Below, piece after piece: positions 52,904-59,721 of a stretch of DNA of 59,721 nt. Within the stretch, counting starts at the first letter, position 1. Each line of letters starts with the position of its first letter. The notes beneath the pieces are model-generated. The model had not been told where the DNA came from. It saw nothing but the letters and a program-made list of their open reading frames with translations, and searched no databases. The translations under genes were made by a program, and so were the position numbers. This stretch comes from Anaerolineae bacterium UTCFX2 (GTDB lineage Bacteria > Chloroflexota > Anaerolineae > Anaerolineales > UBA4823), in the NCBI GenBank assembly GCA_002050125.1, contig MWTA01000057.1:1-59721 (forward strand), written 5' to 3'.

Positions 52904-55789
52904 ATGTACACGATCCTCAGGCGTTCATCTCTTTTACTGATAATTTCATTATCCTTGATCCTCTCTTTTCAGGCTTTGCCAAATCTCGACGCGGCGGCGC
53001 GAACCCCGGATCAACCGGGTCCATCCCCGCTCGAGCGCCTGGCAGCCGCGGTGGGCGTCAGCCCACAGGCGCTCGCGCAGAGCAGCGTGGAGACCACGAC
53101 ATTGATCGATGGACGACAGATCACGATTGTCAAAGCGATCAACCGCACGGATAACGAAATTGTAGGCGCGGCTTTCGATGGCGAGCGCCAGGTCGACCTG
53201 CGCCAGGAAAAGCAGCGCGCCTGGACGGATTGGCGGCGGGTTCACGGGGCGCTCATGCCCGACCTGGTGAAAAAGATCGAGGGCTCAGGTCCGCAGGCGG
53301 AGTACACTGTGGCGGTGTGGTACAGAGCTCAGGTCGAAGCGCTGCCCAAGCCGGAACTCCCTCGCGCCAGGCAGGATCTTTCTGGCAGCACTGCCTTGCC
53401 GGCGGAAACCCCCTCCAGCGGTCCTGCGCCGCAAAACCCCGATCTCAAAACGCCCGCAGCGCCGCTTTCCCCCGATCAAATCCCGGCGGAGGTGGCTGCT
53501 CGGGCGCTCAGCCTCCCTGCCAGTTCGCTAACCGAGAATAAGCTGGCCCCAAGCGAGGCTCAGAAGGGCGCCAGCCCAACCGCTCCTCCAGCCGACCTGG
53601 CGATTCTCTCCCAGGCTGCTGCATTTCAGCAACAGAACCGGGCGCATCTGAGCGAACAGATCGCCCCATTGCGGAGCGATTTATTGGGTTTATTCGCGGC
53701 GCAGGGGTACACGGTGCAATACGCCTCGGAGATCGCGCCGGTGATCTTTTTGACCGGTTTGACGAGTGCGGATCTCGAGCGTTTGGCGGGGCAGCCTGAT
53801 ATCGACGCAATCTACGACGCCTCGCTGCCGGGAGGTGCGCTGCTCGATATTGCGCGCCCGACCCAAAACGCGGATCTGCTATCTCTTTGGGGCGGGTACA
53901 CGGGTTTCGGTATCAACGTCGCCATCGTCGAAGGCGAGCGGGTTTCCAACGTCAACCCTTACTTGAATCTATTGGGAACGCGCGATACCGGGCGTACGAT
54001 CCAGAGTCACCCTACCGGCGTGGCGGGAATTGTGGGAAGTAGTCACCCAACCTTTCGCGGTATTGCCAGCGGCGCCGGTCTCTACAGCGCCAATGGCGAT
54101 GATTACGCGACGATTGCCGCCCTCGAAGCCGCCATGGACTGGGGATCCTCCCAAGCGCCAATTTTGAATAACAGTTTTTGGGCTTCCGATTGCGGTCTTA
54201 CGAGCGCTTTGCAAACTATCGACCGCCATATGGATTATTTGGTTCGTTATGCTTATGATCTGGCAGTCGTCGCTTCGGGAAATTTTAACGTGCTTTCTTG
54301 CGACGGTGTGAACCCGGCTCTATACGTCTCTTCCCCGGCTAAAGGCTACAATGTCTTAAGCGTGGGCAATTATCAAGACAACAATACGCTGGGCTGGAGC
54401 GATGATACGATGCGTCCGTCCAGTTCCTATAACCACAGCGGACGCACCAAGCCCGAGGTAGCGGCGAGCGGCAGCGACATCACCAGCACCACGACTGCCT
54501 CCCCCTGGACTGGTCCGATCGGCTCGGGGACGAGTTTCTCCTCTCCGATGGTGGCTGGGCTGGCTGCCAACCTGCTTCAAGCAGATTCCTATCTGGTCCA
54601 ACGGCCTGAAGTGGTAACGTCGATTATCATGGCGACTGCCCTGCACAACATCGAGGGCGCCACAAGATTGAGCTCTCAGGATGGAGCGGGCGGGATGGTT
54701 GCCTCTGCCGCCATGGCTTCGGTGGAGCGCGGTAATTATGACGATCAATTGATTTCCAACTCGACCACATTCCCAATCGAATATACTCAATACGCCTACG
54801 CCGGCGAGACCGTGCGTTTCGCAATCCGCTGGTTGTCCAACCCCGACAGTGGCTACACCGCCGACGATTTGCCCGCCGACCTGGATTTGTACGCCTACCG
54901 CGCGGACGGGACAACGTTTCTGAGTGGTTCAATTAGTGCAAGTAATAATTTTGAAATCGTTGAGTTTGTCGCCCCGGCTTCGGAGACCTATCGGTTCAGA
55001 ATTTCCCTTTACGGGTCTTACTCGGGATCGCAAACCTGGCTGGGCGCCGGTTGGTGGCGCGGCGTTTACCGGATTTCACCGGACGTTGGTTACAGTGATC
55101 CCGCCGCAACCCCGATGGGCACTCACCTAGCGGTCAAACCAAACGATTGGAGCCCCACGGCGTACTGGCGTGTTATGGGCATTCGACCGAACAACAGCGA
55201 TCATGACCTGTTTATGTACAGCCGCTCTTTGGCTGATGATCCAGCTTTAAGATCAGAGCTTGCCAATTCGACGTATGGTGGTTCCGTGGTGGACTTTATC
55301 GCAGTTGACGGCAATCACTGGCTTTCCTCTAATCTGGAGCATTATCGCATCAGGCATTGGAGCGGCGCCGGCGGGTACTACCTGAATCGGTCAAATCCGG
55401 GGATCTCTTTCATCGGGCCAGGCACGTATGGGGCTTACACCATTCCCGCCGATCAGGTAGTCAAGGTCTACGATGTTTATTGGTTCGGACCGATGCAAGG
55501 CAAGCGGATCCAAATTATCCCGGGCGCTGGCAATGCGGCGGATCTCGGGGTGGCGTTGTTCCGTTCAGATCCTGGTCGACCTGAAAGCTGGCAGTGGGGC
55601 CGCAGTGGAGCGGTAAAGATAAGCAATGCTTCTACTTCTCCCTCAGCCGTCGAGGAAATCAGCTATCTCCACGTCGGTCCAAGCGATTGGCTGGGTTTGG
55701 TGGTCTTCAGCAACACCCAGGCTAACGCCGAGTTCTATATCAGTATAACGGATATTGCTGAAACTTTCCTCCCACGAATAGGGCGTTAA
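52904..55789 (+). CDS. Secreted S8 subtilase-like protein with atypical acid residue
   Basis: This 961-residue exported protein has a signal peptide (about 1-32), a long propeptide-like region (40-320), a subtilisin-type domain (about 330-575) and a C-terminal beta-sandwich region resembling PPC-type domains. Active-site candidates are His369 in SHPTGVAGI, Asn422/423 in ILNNSFW and Ser544 in GTSFSSPMVAG. Where subtilases have Asp in V-D-(T/S)-G, this reads IVEGERV, with Glu343. Activity with Glu in that role, or loss of activity, both remain possible. A strong aaaggagg site precedes the ATG. It is encoded alone. Confidence 0.88.
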   Translation: MYTILRRSSLLLIISLSLILSFQALPNLDAAARTPDQPGPSPLERLAAAVGVSPQALAQSSVETTTLIDGRQITIVKAINRTDNEIVGAAFDGERQVDLRQEKQRAWTDWRRVHGALMPDLVKKIEGSGPQAEYTVAVWYRAQVEALPKPELPRARQDLSGSTALPAETPSSGPAPQNPDLKTPAAPLSPDQIPAEVAARALSLPASSLTENKLAPSEAQKGASPTAPPADLAILSQAAAFQQQNRAHLSEQIAPLRSDLLGLFAAQGYTVQYASEIAPVIFLTGLTSADLERLAGQPDIDAIYDASLPGGALLDIARPTQNADLLSLWGGYTGFGINVAIVEGERVSNVNPYLNLLGTRDTGRTIQSHPTGVAGIVGSSHPTFRGIASGAGLYSANGDDYATIAALEAAMDWGSSQAPILNNSFWASDCGLTSALQTIDRHMDYLVRYAYDLAVVASGNFNVLSCDGVNPALYVSSPAKGYNVLSVGNYQDNNTLGWSDDTMRPSSSYNHSGRTKPEVAASGSDITSTTTASPWTGPIGSGTSFSSPMVAGLAANLLQADSYLVQRPEVVTSIIMATALHNIEGATRLSSQDGAGGMVASAAMASVERGNYDDQLISNSTTFPIEYTQYAYAGETVRFAIRWLSNPDSGYTADDLPADLDLYAYRADGTTFLSGSISASNNFEIVEFVAPASETYRFRISLYGSYSGSQTWLGAGWWRGVYRISPDVGYSDPAATPMGTHLAVKPNDWSPTAYWRVMGIRPNNSDHDLFMYSRSLADDPALRSELANSTYGGSVVDFIAVDGNHWLSSNLEHYRIRHWSGAGGYYLNRSNPGISFIGPGTYGAYTIPADQVVKVYDVYWFGPMQGKRIQIIPGAGNAADLGVALFRSDPGRPESWQWGRSGAVKISNASTSPSAVEEISYLHVGPSDWLGLVVFSNTQANAEFYISITDIAETFLPRIGR

Positions 55790-55842
55790 GCTACACCTTC
55801 AAAGAGTATTTGCTGCCCGGGCAATAGTTCGCCAATTCGCAT

Positions 55843-55883
55843 ATTTCAGCCGTACCAGAGCCAGTTTTGGATACGGCTGAAAT
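55843..55883 (+). terminator. Hairpin downstream of the subtilase gene
   Basis: Perfect 12-base arms atttcagccgta (55843-55854) and tacggctgaaat (55872-55883) with a 17-base loop lie about 55 bases after the stop. The following gcgttta is only weakly T-rich. The remaining gap to 56087 has no clear gene. Confidence 0.5.
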
Positions 55884-56087
55884 GCGTTTAACGCGGCAGG
55901 GGCGGCTGAACGCGGCGCGGAATGGGTGTAAACGCGTCCGAAACCCCTAACAGAAACGCCTATTTGCCCGATCGTTGCTATAATCATCGGTGTGCATACG
56001 CAGGACGAAAAATTTCGAACTGGGTGTTGACTCAGTCGGGGACCTGAATGCGGGCAGAAAAATTCGAAGAGAAGAGGTTTACCGAAG

Positions 56088-56552
56088 ATGATCATTACCA
56101 CACTGGCGCACGCAGAAGAACAGGTTAAGTGGACGCCGGCTCTGCAAGCCGCATTTTCCTTTTTGCGCGGCATCGCCGCCGCCAATCTACAGGATGGGCG
56201 GGTTGCCATCGAGGGGGAGCGCGTCTTTGCGATTGTCTCCAAATATACGACAAAAATCAAAACCAGCCTGATAGAAATGGAAGGGCACCGAAAATATATC
56301 GATTTGCAGTACCCGGTGCAGGGCGAAGAATCGATCGGCTGGGCGCCGGCAGAGCAGGTCGCGCCGACCATTCACTATCGATCCGAGAGCGACGTCTGGA
56401 AGGGCGAGCTTGCGCTTGAATCGGTGAACTGGTTCAGACTGTCGGCGGGGCAGGTGGCGGTGCTTTATCCCAGCGACGCCCACGCCCCCCAATACGCCTG
56501 CGAGACCCCCGCCCCGGTCTGGAAGATCGTGGTCAAAGTCGCGGTGGAGTGA
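56088..56552 (+). CDS. YhcH/YjgK/YiaL (DUF386) family protein
   Basis: This 154-residue protein has a cupin-like fold with family marks LEGHRKYIDLQY-like (EMEGHRKYIDLQYPV), GEESIGWAPA, and VLYPSDAHAPQYAC near the end, where metal ligands cluster. E. coli YhcH lies in the sialic acid operon, and relatives occur beside other sugar acid and amino sugar genes. It may relate to the amino-sugar island to the left, although it stands alone here. Confidence 0.88.
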   Translation: MIITTLAHAEEQVKWTPALQAAFSFLRGIAAANLQDGRVAIEGERVFAIVSKYTTKIKTSLIEMEGHRKYIDLQYPVQGEESIGWAPAEQVAPTIHYRSESDVWKGELALESVNWFRLSAGQVAVLYPSDAHAPQYACETPAPVWKIVVKVAVE

Positions 56553-56719
56553 CCGGGCGGTAAAACTGCATCCACAAACGCGGCTGGGCTGACCCAAGAA
56601 GCCCCAATTATTGCGGGGCGTCGTGAAACAAATCGGGGTGGAATATCGTCTCAGCTTCAGATGTTTGAAAACGTTTCTGCGTAGACAGAGATCGATCAGG
56701 CATCATCAGGAGGTGCGCG

Positions 56720-57316
56720 ATGATCCGCATGAAGTTGAGAAAACTCGCCTGGGCAGGTGTTGGAATTATCCTGCTCCTATCAGCCTGTGCGCCGGCGGCG
56801 CCTGCCGAAACGCAAGCCGCCGCGCCCAAACTCACGATGCCAGCATTGCCCGCGACCGTGAACCCCGCTGTGAACGCGCCAGAGCCGAGAAACTACCCTA
56901 ACCCCCCTGAGCCGGGCAGCCTGACGTTTGAGGTAATTGATTTTGGCGCCCCAACCGCTGGAAGCGCCGCCCCGCTGGCGCTCGCTGTTCGCAGCGATCA
57001 AAGCCGCAACCCGGCTTTGCAGTCGCTGCCGGACGCAGCCCAAAAGAGCCTGGAGCAAGCCTTGGAAGCCGATCCCGGCGCATTGTTCTTGATCCTCGCC
57101 GCGGGCGAGATGCCCAGCAGCGGTTTCAGCGTTCAGATCCGGTCGATCACAGAACAGACGGAAAATGGCGGCAACGTCTTGCTGGTGCGCTATGAAGTTC
57201 AGCCGCCCGATCCCCAGTTTGGCGCGGCAACCGTTTTAACCTATCCGTATCTGATCGTCAGCCTGAGGAGCGAACTTCCGGCTCAGTCCGTGAGCTTTGA
57301 GCAAGTCCGCCGCTGA
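56720..57316 (+). CDS. Lipoprotein of unknown function
   Basis: This 198-residue protein has a basic N-terminus, a hydrophobic stretch and a lipobox (LLSAC, lipid-anchored Cys near 23), then a Pro/Ala-rich region and a compact beta-rich domain ending YPYLIVSLRSELPAQSV. An aggaggt ribosome site precedes the ATG. No family recognised. The 170 bases before it show nothing notable. Confidence 0.65.
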   Translation: MIRMKLRKLAWAGVGIILLLSACAPAAPAETQAAAPKLTMPALPATVNPAVNAPEPRNYPNPPEPGSLTFEVIDFGAPTAGSAAPLALAVRSDQSRNPALQSLPDAAQKSLEQALEADPGALFLILAAGEMPSSGFSVQIRSITEQTENGGNVLLVRYEVQPPDPQFGAATVLTYPYLIVSLRSELPAQSVSFEQVRR

Positions 57317-57375
57317 TGAATTTTGGGCGCCCCGAATCCTCGACCCTGCATTCCCCCCAAGGCGGCAGACCGGCT

Positions 57376-57495
57376 TTAAGCCGGGTACCCGCTCCGCCCG
57401 CCGACCATCGTCCAGCGCACATTCAAGTTGTGGTCGAGACCGACCAGGTCGGCGTCCATCCCCGCTGCGGTCCGATCCTTGCGGATCGCGATCAC
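57376..57495 (-). pseudogene. Relic resembling the C-terminus of NagA-type deacetylases
   Basis: On the minus strand a 39-codon frame reads KDRTAAGMDADLVGLDHNLN followed by VRWTMVGGR and ends at a TAA. This matches the usual NagA ending (GKDADLVVLDEDLNV...GG). No start or upstream body is present; the preceding bases encode the end of an unrelated protein in another frame. It looks like the tail of a lost gene, fused to or cut by its neighbour. Confidence 0.45.
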
Positions 57496-57818
57496 TGTTC
57501 CTTTTGCGCTCCGGATGCGCCGATTATCTGTTGATAGAACGTTGAAATTGGAAGATGAAATCCCCAGTTTGCGCCCGTCAGCACTTTGGCTCCGGCGGGC
57601 AGACGGATGGGAATGCTGTCGATCGTCTCATGCTCCTGACCCTCGACCACCCGGCAGATTACCCGGTCGCGGCGCACGCGATAGAGATAGCCATCCTCTT
57701 TGCTGAGGCATTCCGCGCCCACCTGTCTTGCAGCGCTCAGCCGCCGAAAGCGCCAGTAGACGTCATCGGGGGGGCGGATTGCACGGAACCCGCTGCCGGG
57801 CTGTTCCCTGACAGGCAT
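57492..57818 (-). CDS. Hypothetical protein
   Basis: This 108-residue protein starts MPVREQPGSGFRAIRPPDDV and ends in HLPISTFYQQIIGASGAQKEQ. It has several strand-like segments (YLYRVRRDRVICRVVEG, IPIRLPAGAKVL) but no motif I recognise. It begins seven bases after the stop of the small gene at 57825-58049, with a ggagg site about 12 bases upstream, so the two probably form an operon. Confidence 0.5.
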   Translation of the reverse strand: MPVREQPGSGFRAIRPPDDVYWRFRRLSAARQVGAECLSKEDGYLYRVRRDRVICRVVEGQEHETIDSIPIRLPAGAKVLTGANWGFHLPISTFYQQIIGASGAQKEQ

Positions 57819-57824
57819 TTGAAG

Positions 57825-58049
57825 CTACCAACCTCCCGTTTGCTGGTGGTTGTAGATTGTGTCTTTCAAAATGTCGATCATGTCTTCGTAGCGCTGCTGG
57901 TTGGCGCTATCGACGTTCTTAGATTTCGCTTCGAGTTGTTTGAGCAGCTGGATCACCCAGGAAAGCCAGGCGATTGGATTGGGGTCGTAATCGTATAAGT
58001 CCTGCGCTACCTTTTCGATCGAAGCTCGCAATTCATAATCCTTGACCAT
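57825..58049 (-). CDS. Small helical hypothetical protein
   Basis: This 74-residue protein (MVKDYELRASIEKVAQDLYD..., ending NHQQTGGW) is predicted almost entirely helical and acidic. The ATG at 58049 follows a caggag ribosome site; a longer frame to 58106 lacks one. The promoter at 58095-58123 fits this start. No family recognised. Confidence 0.6.
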   Translation of the reverse strand: MVKDYELRASIEKVAQDLYDYDPNPIAWLSWVIQLLKQLEAKSKNVDSANQQRYEDMIDILKDTIYNHQQTGGW

Positions 58050-58094
58050 TGAGTAATCTCCTGTGTCAGTTGAATACAAGACGGGACATCCCAA

Positions 58095-58123
58095 ATTGTA
58101 TAACACCCCGATGCAGGTTGCAA
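58095..58123 (-). promoter_or_regulatory. Promoter for the two small minus-strand genes
   Basis: The minus strand has TTGCAA (58118-58123), a 17-base spacer and TACAAT (58095-58100), about 45 bases upstream of the ATG at 58049. The rest of the gap up to 58307 is AT-rich and also serves the divergent DUF5679 gene. Confidence 0.5.
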
Positions 58124-58307
58124 GTTTTTATCGTCTCTAATAAATGGCGAAATATTCAACTTTGGCTAAATTGAGAAAGCCCTCTTAAAAATGCCGGTTT
58201 TTCAAGTAAAATGATGGTATTCAACCTGAATTCGCCCATTCGGCGTGGTCTTGATCTAGCATTTCTGGCTGAGCATGGGTGAAACAACTTTCCAGAGGAG
58301 GAAGATC

Positions 58308-58466
58308 ATGGACTTCGAAGGTTATTGCGTCAAGTGTAAGCAAAAGCGCCCCATCAAGAATGCTAAGGTGGAAACAACCGCCAACGGTCGGCGGATGGCA
58401 AAAGGCGCCTGCCCGGTTTGCGGAACCACCGTCACCCGCTTTTTGTCTAGCAAAGAAGCCGGATAA
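58308..58466 (+). CDS. DUF5679 small zinc-ribbon protein
   Basis: This 52-residue protein has two Cys pairs, YCVKCKQKRPI and GACPVCGTTVTRF, forming one zinc ribbon, and matches the short DUF5679 family that is frequent in Chloroflexota. The ATG at 58308 has a gaggagg site; the open frame upstream lacks one. A strong terminator follows directly, so it is a single-gene unit. Function unknown, possibly nucleic-acid binding. Confidence 0.85.
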   Translation: MDFEGYCVKCKQKRPIKNAKVETTANGRRMAKGACPVCGTTVTRFLSSKEAG

Positions 58467-58491
58467 ACCACTTCAGCGCATCTGCCAAACT

Positions 58492-58527
58492 CCCACCCGC
58501 AATAAACCGGCTGCGGGTGGGTTTTTT
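58492..58527 (+). terminator. Rho-independent terminator of the DUF5679 gene
   Basis: Ten-base GC-rich arms cccacccgca (58492-58501) and tgcgggtggg (58512-58521) enclose ten bases and are followed by six T residues. It also lies at the 3' end of the convergent hydrolase gene. Confidence 0.92.
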
Positions 58528-58532
58528 GTTTA

Positions 58533-59678
58533 TCAGCGATTTTTTACATACCGGTCAAAGAACTTAATCGTGCGGCTCATTGCTTCGCTGAAGTAAACCG
58601 AAAGGTTGTGATTGTCGTCCTCGTACGTGTAGAGCTCGACCGTTTTGTCCAACGCCTTCAATTGATCTGCCAGAATCTCGGACAACTCCGTGGGGACGCT
58701 GTAATCCGCCGTGCCGTGATGAAGCTGGAGCGGTCCGGAAATATCCGCCAGATAACTGTTAGCCGAGATCGAAGCCCAGAATTCAGGATTTTCCTCCGGC
58801 GCGCCGTACAGGATCGACCAGCTCGAACGCCAGCCGCTCCCGCCGGAAGCCAGGGTTGCCACGGGCGTGCTGGAGGTTGTTCTGCGCCACTTGGTCAGCA
58901 GATCTGTATATGAGCCGACCACCCCCGCCCAGATCACCCCCGCGCGGATATCCGGCGAGATCACCATCGCGCGCAGGGTGAGGAAGCCGCCCATCGAGTG
59001 ACCCCACATTCCGATCCGGTTCGGATCGACCAGCGGATAACGCTTCAAGGATGCGACCGCATTCAAAACGTCGATTGTATAACCGGGATCGCTGTACGCG
59101 CCGCGCGGTTCGCCCTCGGAGCGGTCATGGCCGCGGTAATCGATGCGAAAGACCACGTACCCCGACCTTGCCAGCCAATCCACGTATGAGATGTATCGTT
59201 CCGTGGTTCGATACTGATCTGGCGGGATGTATCCGTGGTTGAATACGATCCCGGGCCAGCCCGTAGGCGGCATTTCGCCGTCCGGGATGGTGAGCAGGGC
59301 GTAAATCTTGTTGCCTTCGGACAAATAATTGACATACAGGCGGCGGTAATTGATCCCCCGGTCGAGTTCTTCCACCAGGGTGATCTCGCTCCCTGGATAT
59401 TCCAATTGGCGCATCGCGGCAATGGTCATCGGGTGAAGCGTCGGGGTTGGCGCCGGGGGTACGGTTTGGGTTGCGAACGGGGTTGGAGTGTTGACTGCTG
59501 GCGGCGCCGCGGCTGGGAGAGACGTTTCCTCGGGACGGGTGCGGGTCACAACCACGACCGGGGTGTTGAGGGCTGGCTGTGCGGGTAACCCCACGGCTGG
59601 AGCCACGCTGCAGCCTGTGGAAAACGCAATCGAGATTATTGTTACGCTAAGGATGAGAAATGTGGATTTTCTGTACAT
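58533..59678 (-). CDS. Lipoprotein alpha/beta hydrolase, acylaminoacyl-peptidase-like
   Basis: This 381-residue protein has a lipoprotein signal (lipobox STGC, Cys near 23), a Thr/Pro-rich linker, and an alpha/beta-hydrolase domain of the prolyl oligopeptidase S9 type. Key features are VFNHGYIPP for the oxyanion region, the nucleophile Ser in GMWGHSMGGFLTL, the Asp-containing HHGTADYSVP, and the His in DDNHNL. It probably acts as an extracellular anchored esterase or peptidase. The last 43 bases of the window upstream of it hold no gene. Confidence 0.9.
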   Translation of the reverse strand: MYRKSTFLILSVTIISIAFSTGCSVAPAVGLPAQPALNTPVVVVTRTRPEETSLPAAAPPAVNTPTPFATQTVPPAPTPTLHPMTIAAMRQLEYPGSEITLVEELDRGINYRRLYVNYLSEGNKIYALLTIPDGEMPPTGWPGIVFNHGYIPPDQYRTTERYISYVDWLARSGYVVFRIDYRGHDRSEGEPRGAYSDPGYTIDVLNAVASLKRYPLVDPNRIGMWGHSMGGFLTLRAMVISPDIRAGVIWAGVVGSYTDLLTKWRRTTSSTPVATLASGGSGWRSSWSILYGAPEENPEFWASISANSYLADISGPLQLHHGTADYSVPTELSEILADQLKALDKTVELYTYEDDNHNLSVYFSEAMSRTIKFFDRYVKNR

Positions 59679-59721
59679 ACCATTAAATTGGAAACGTTAA
59701 TTCCCCCGATTATAAAGTATC

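Noticed and set aside
55799..56371. 190-codon minus-strand frame over the YhcH gene
   Set aside because: The plus strand encodes a complete DUF386 protein; the minus frame is Cys/Ser/Ala-rich noise.

Overview
The window looks like chromosomal DNA from a Chloroflexota bacterium, most likely an Anaerolineae-type lineage. The support is indirect: a 52-residue DUF5679 zinc-ribbon protein, a mevalonate-type decarboxylase, a ruvB-DUF2905-queA string, a Ser/Thr kinase fused to a beta-propeller, a Roadblock/LC7 protein beside pyrG, and GC-rich, densely packed genes. I see no rRNA, tRNA or CRISPR array. Assignments rest on motifs and family resemblance read by eye, not on database searches.

Layout. 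(1) 1-2489: the end of a DUF58/DUF4129 membrane operon. (2) 2501-7904, minus strand: a NitT/TauT-type ABC importer translationally coupled to a stand-alone adenylation-carrier-thioesterase enzyme. (3) 8070-14843: a Ser/Thr kinase, upp, then ruvB, DUF2905, queA and a pyrimidine nucleoside phosphorylase. (4) 14851-27968, minus strand: eleven tightly packed genes behind one strong, nearly leaderless promoter. Housekeeping genes (pth, mfd, fmt, lysA, a ketopantoate reductase-like gene) surround a PglC/PglD/PglE-like glycan set. In that set the sugar acyltransferase carries its own lipoyl and E3-binding-like domains and sits directly after E1 alpha and E1 beta genes of a 2-oxoacid dehydrogenase. 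This is the best candidate for an undescribed system: a dehydrogenase E1 that may pass an acyl group through a tethered lipoyl arm to a sugar amine. (5) 28181-37473: Roadblock protein, pyrG, zinc-ribbon membrane protein, radC, acylphosphatase, a peptidase MA-like protein, an AEC transporter, a HEAT-repeat protein with a suspicious in-frame TGA, rseP and a mevalonate-pathway decarboxylase.

(6) 37568-52251 is an accessory island with visibly lower GC. It begins with decayed IS1- and IS3-type remnants. It then carries HPr and enzyme I, a complete mannose-class PTS (IIA, IIB, IIC, IID), two paralogous SIS-domain sugar isomerase-like proteins, two HAD phosphatases, a cytoplasmic ceramidase-like amidase, NagA and a Gfo/Idh/MocA oxidoreductase. 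Together these suggest uptake and phosphorylation of an N-acetyl amino sugar, deacetylation by NagA, and isomerisation or side reactions by the SIS proteins; no NagB is present. (7) 52252-59721: a gene-poor gap with a decayed zinc ribbon, a secreted subtilase-like protein with Glu at the usual Asp position, a YhcH-type protein, small lipoproteins and unknown proteins, a relic resembling the NagA C-terminus, the DUF5679 protein with a textbook terminator, and an alpha/beta hydrolase lipoprotein.

Many genes are joined by 4-base ATGA overlaps (ABC permease/NRPS-like, E1 alpha/E1 beta, fmt/lysA, Ig-like/pth, pth/mfd, ptsH/ptsI), so translational coupling is common here. Many long open frames opposite real genes are GC-wobble shadows and are not annotated.
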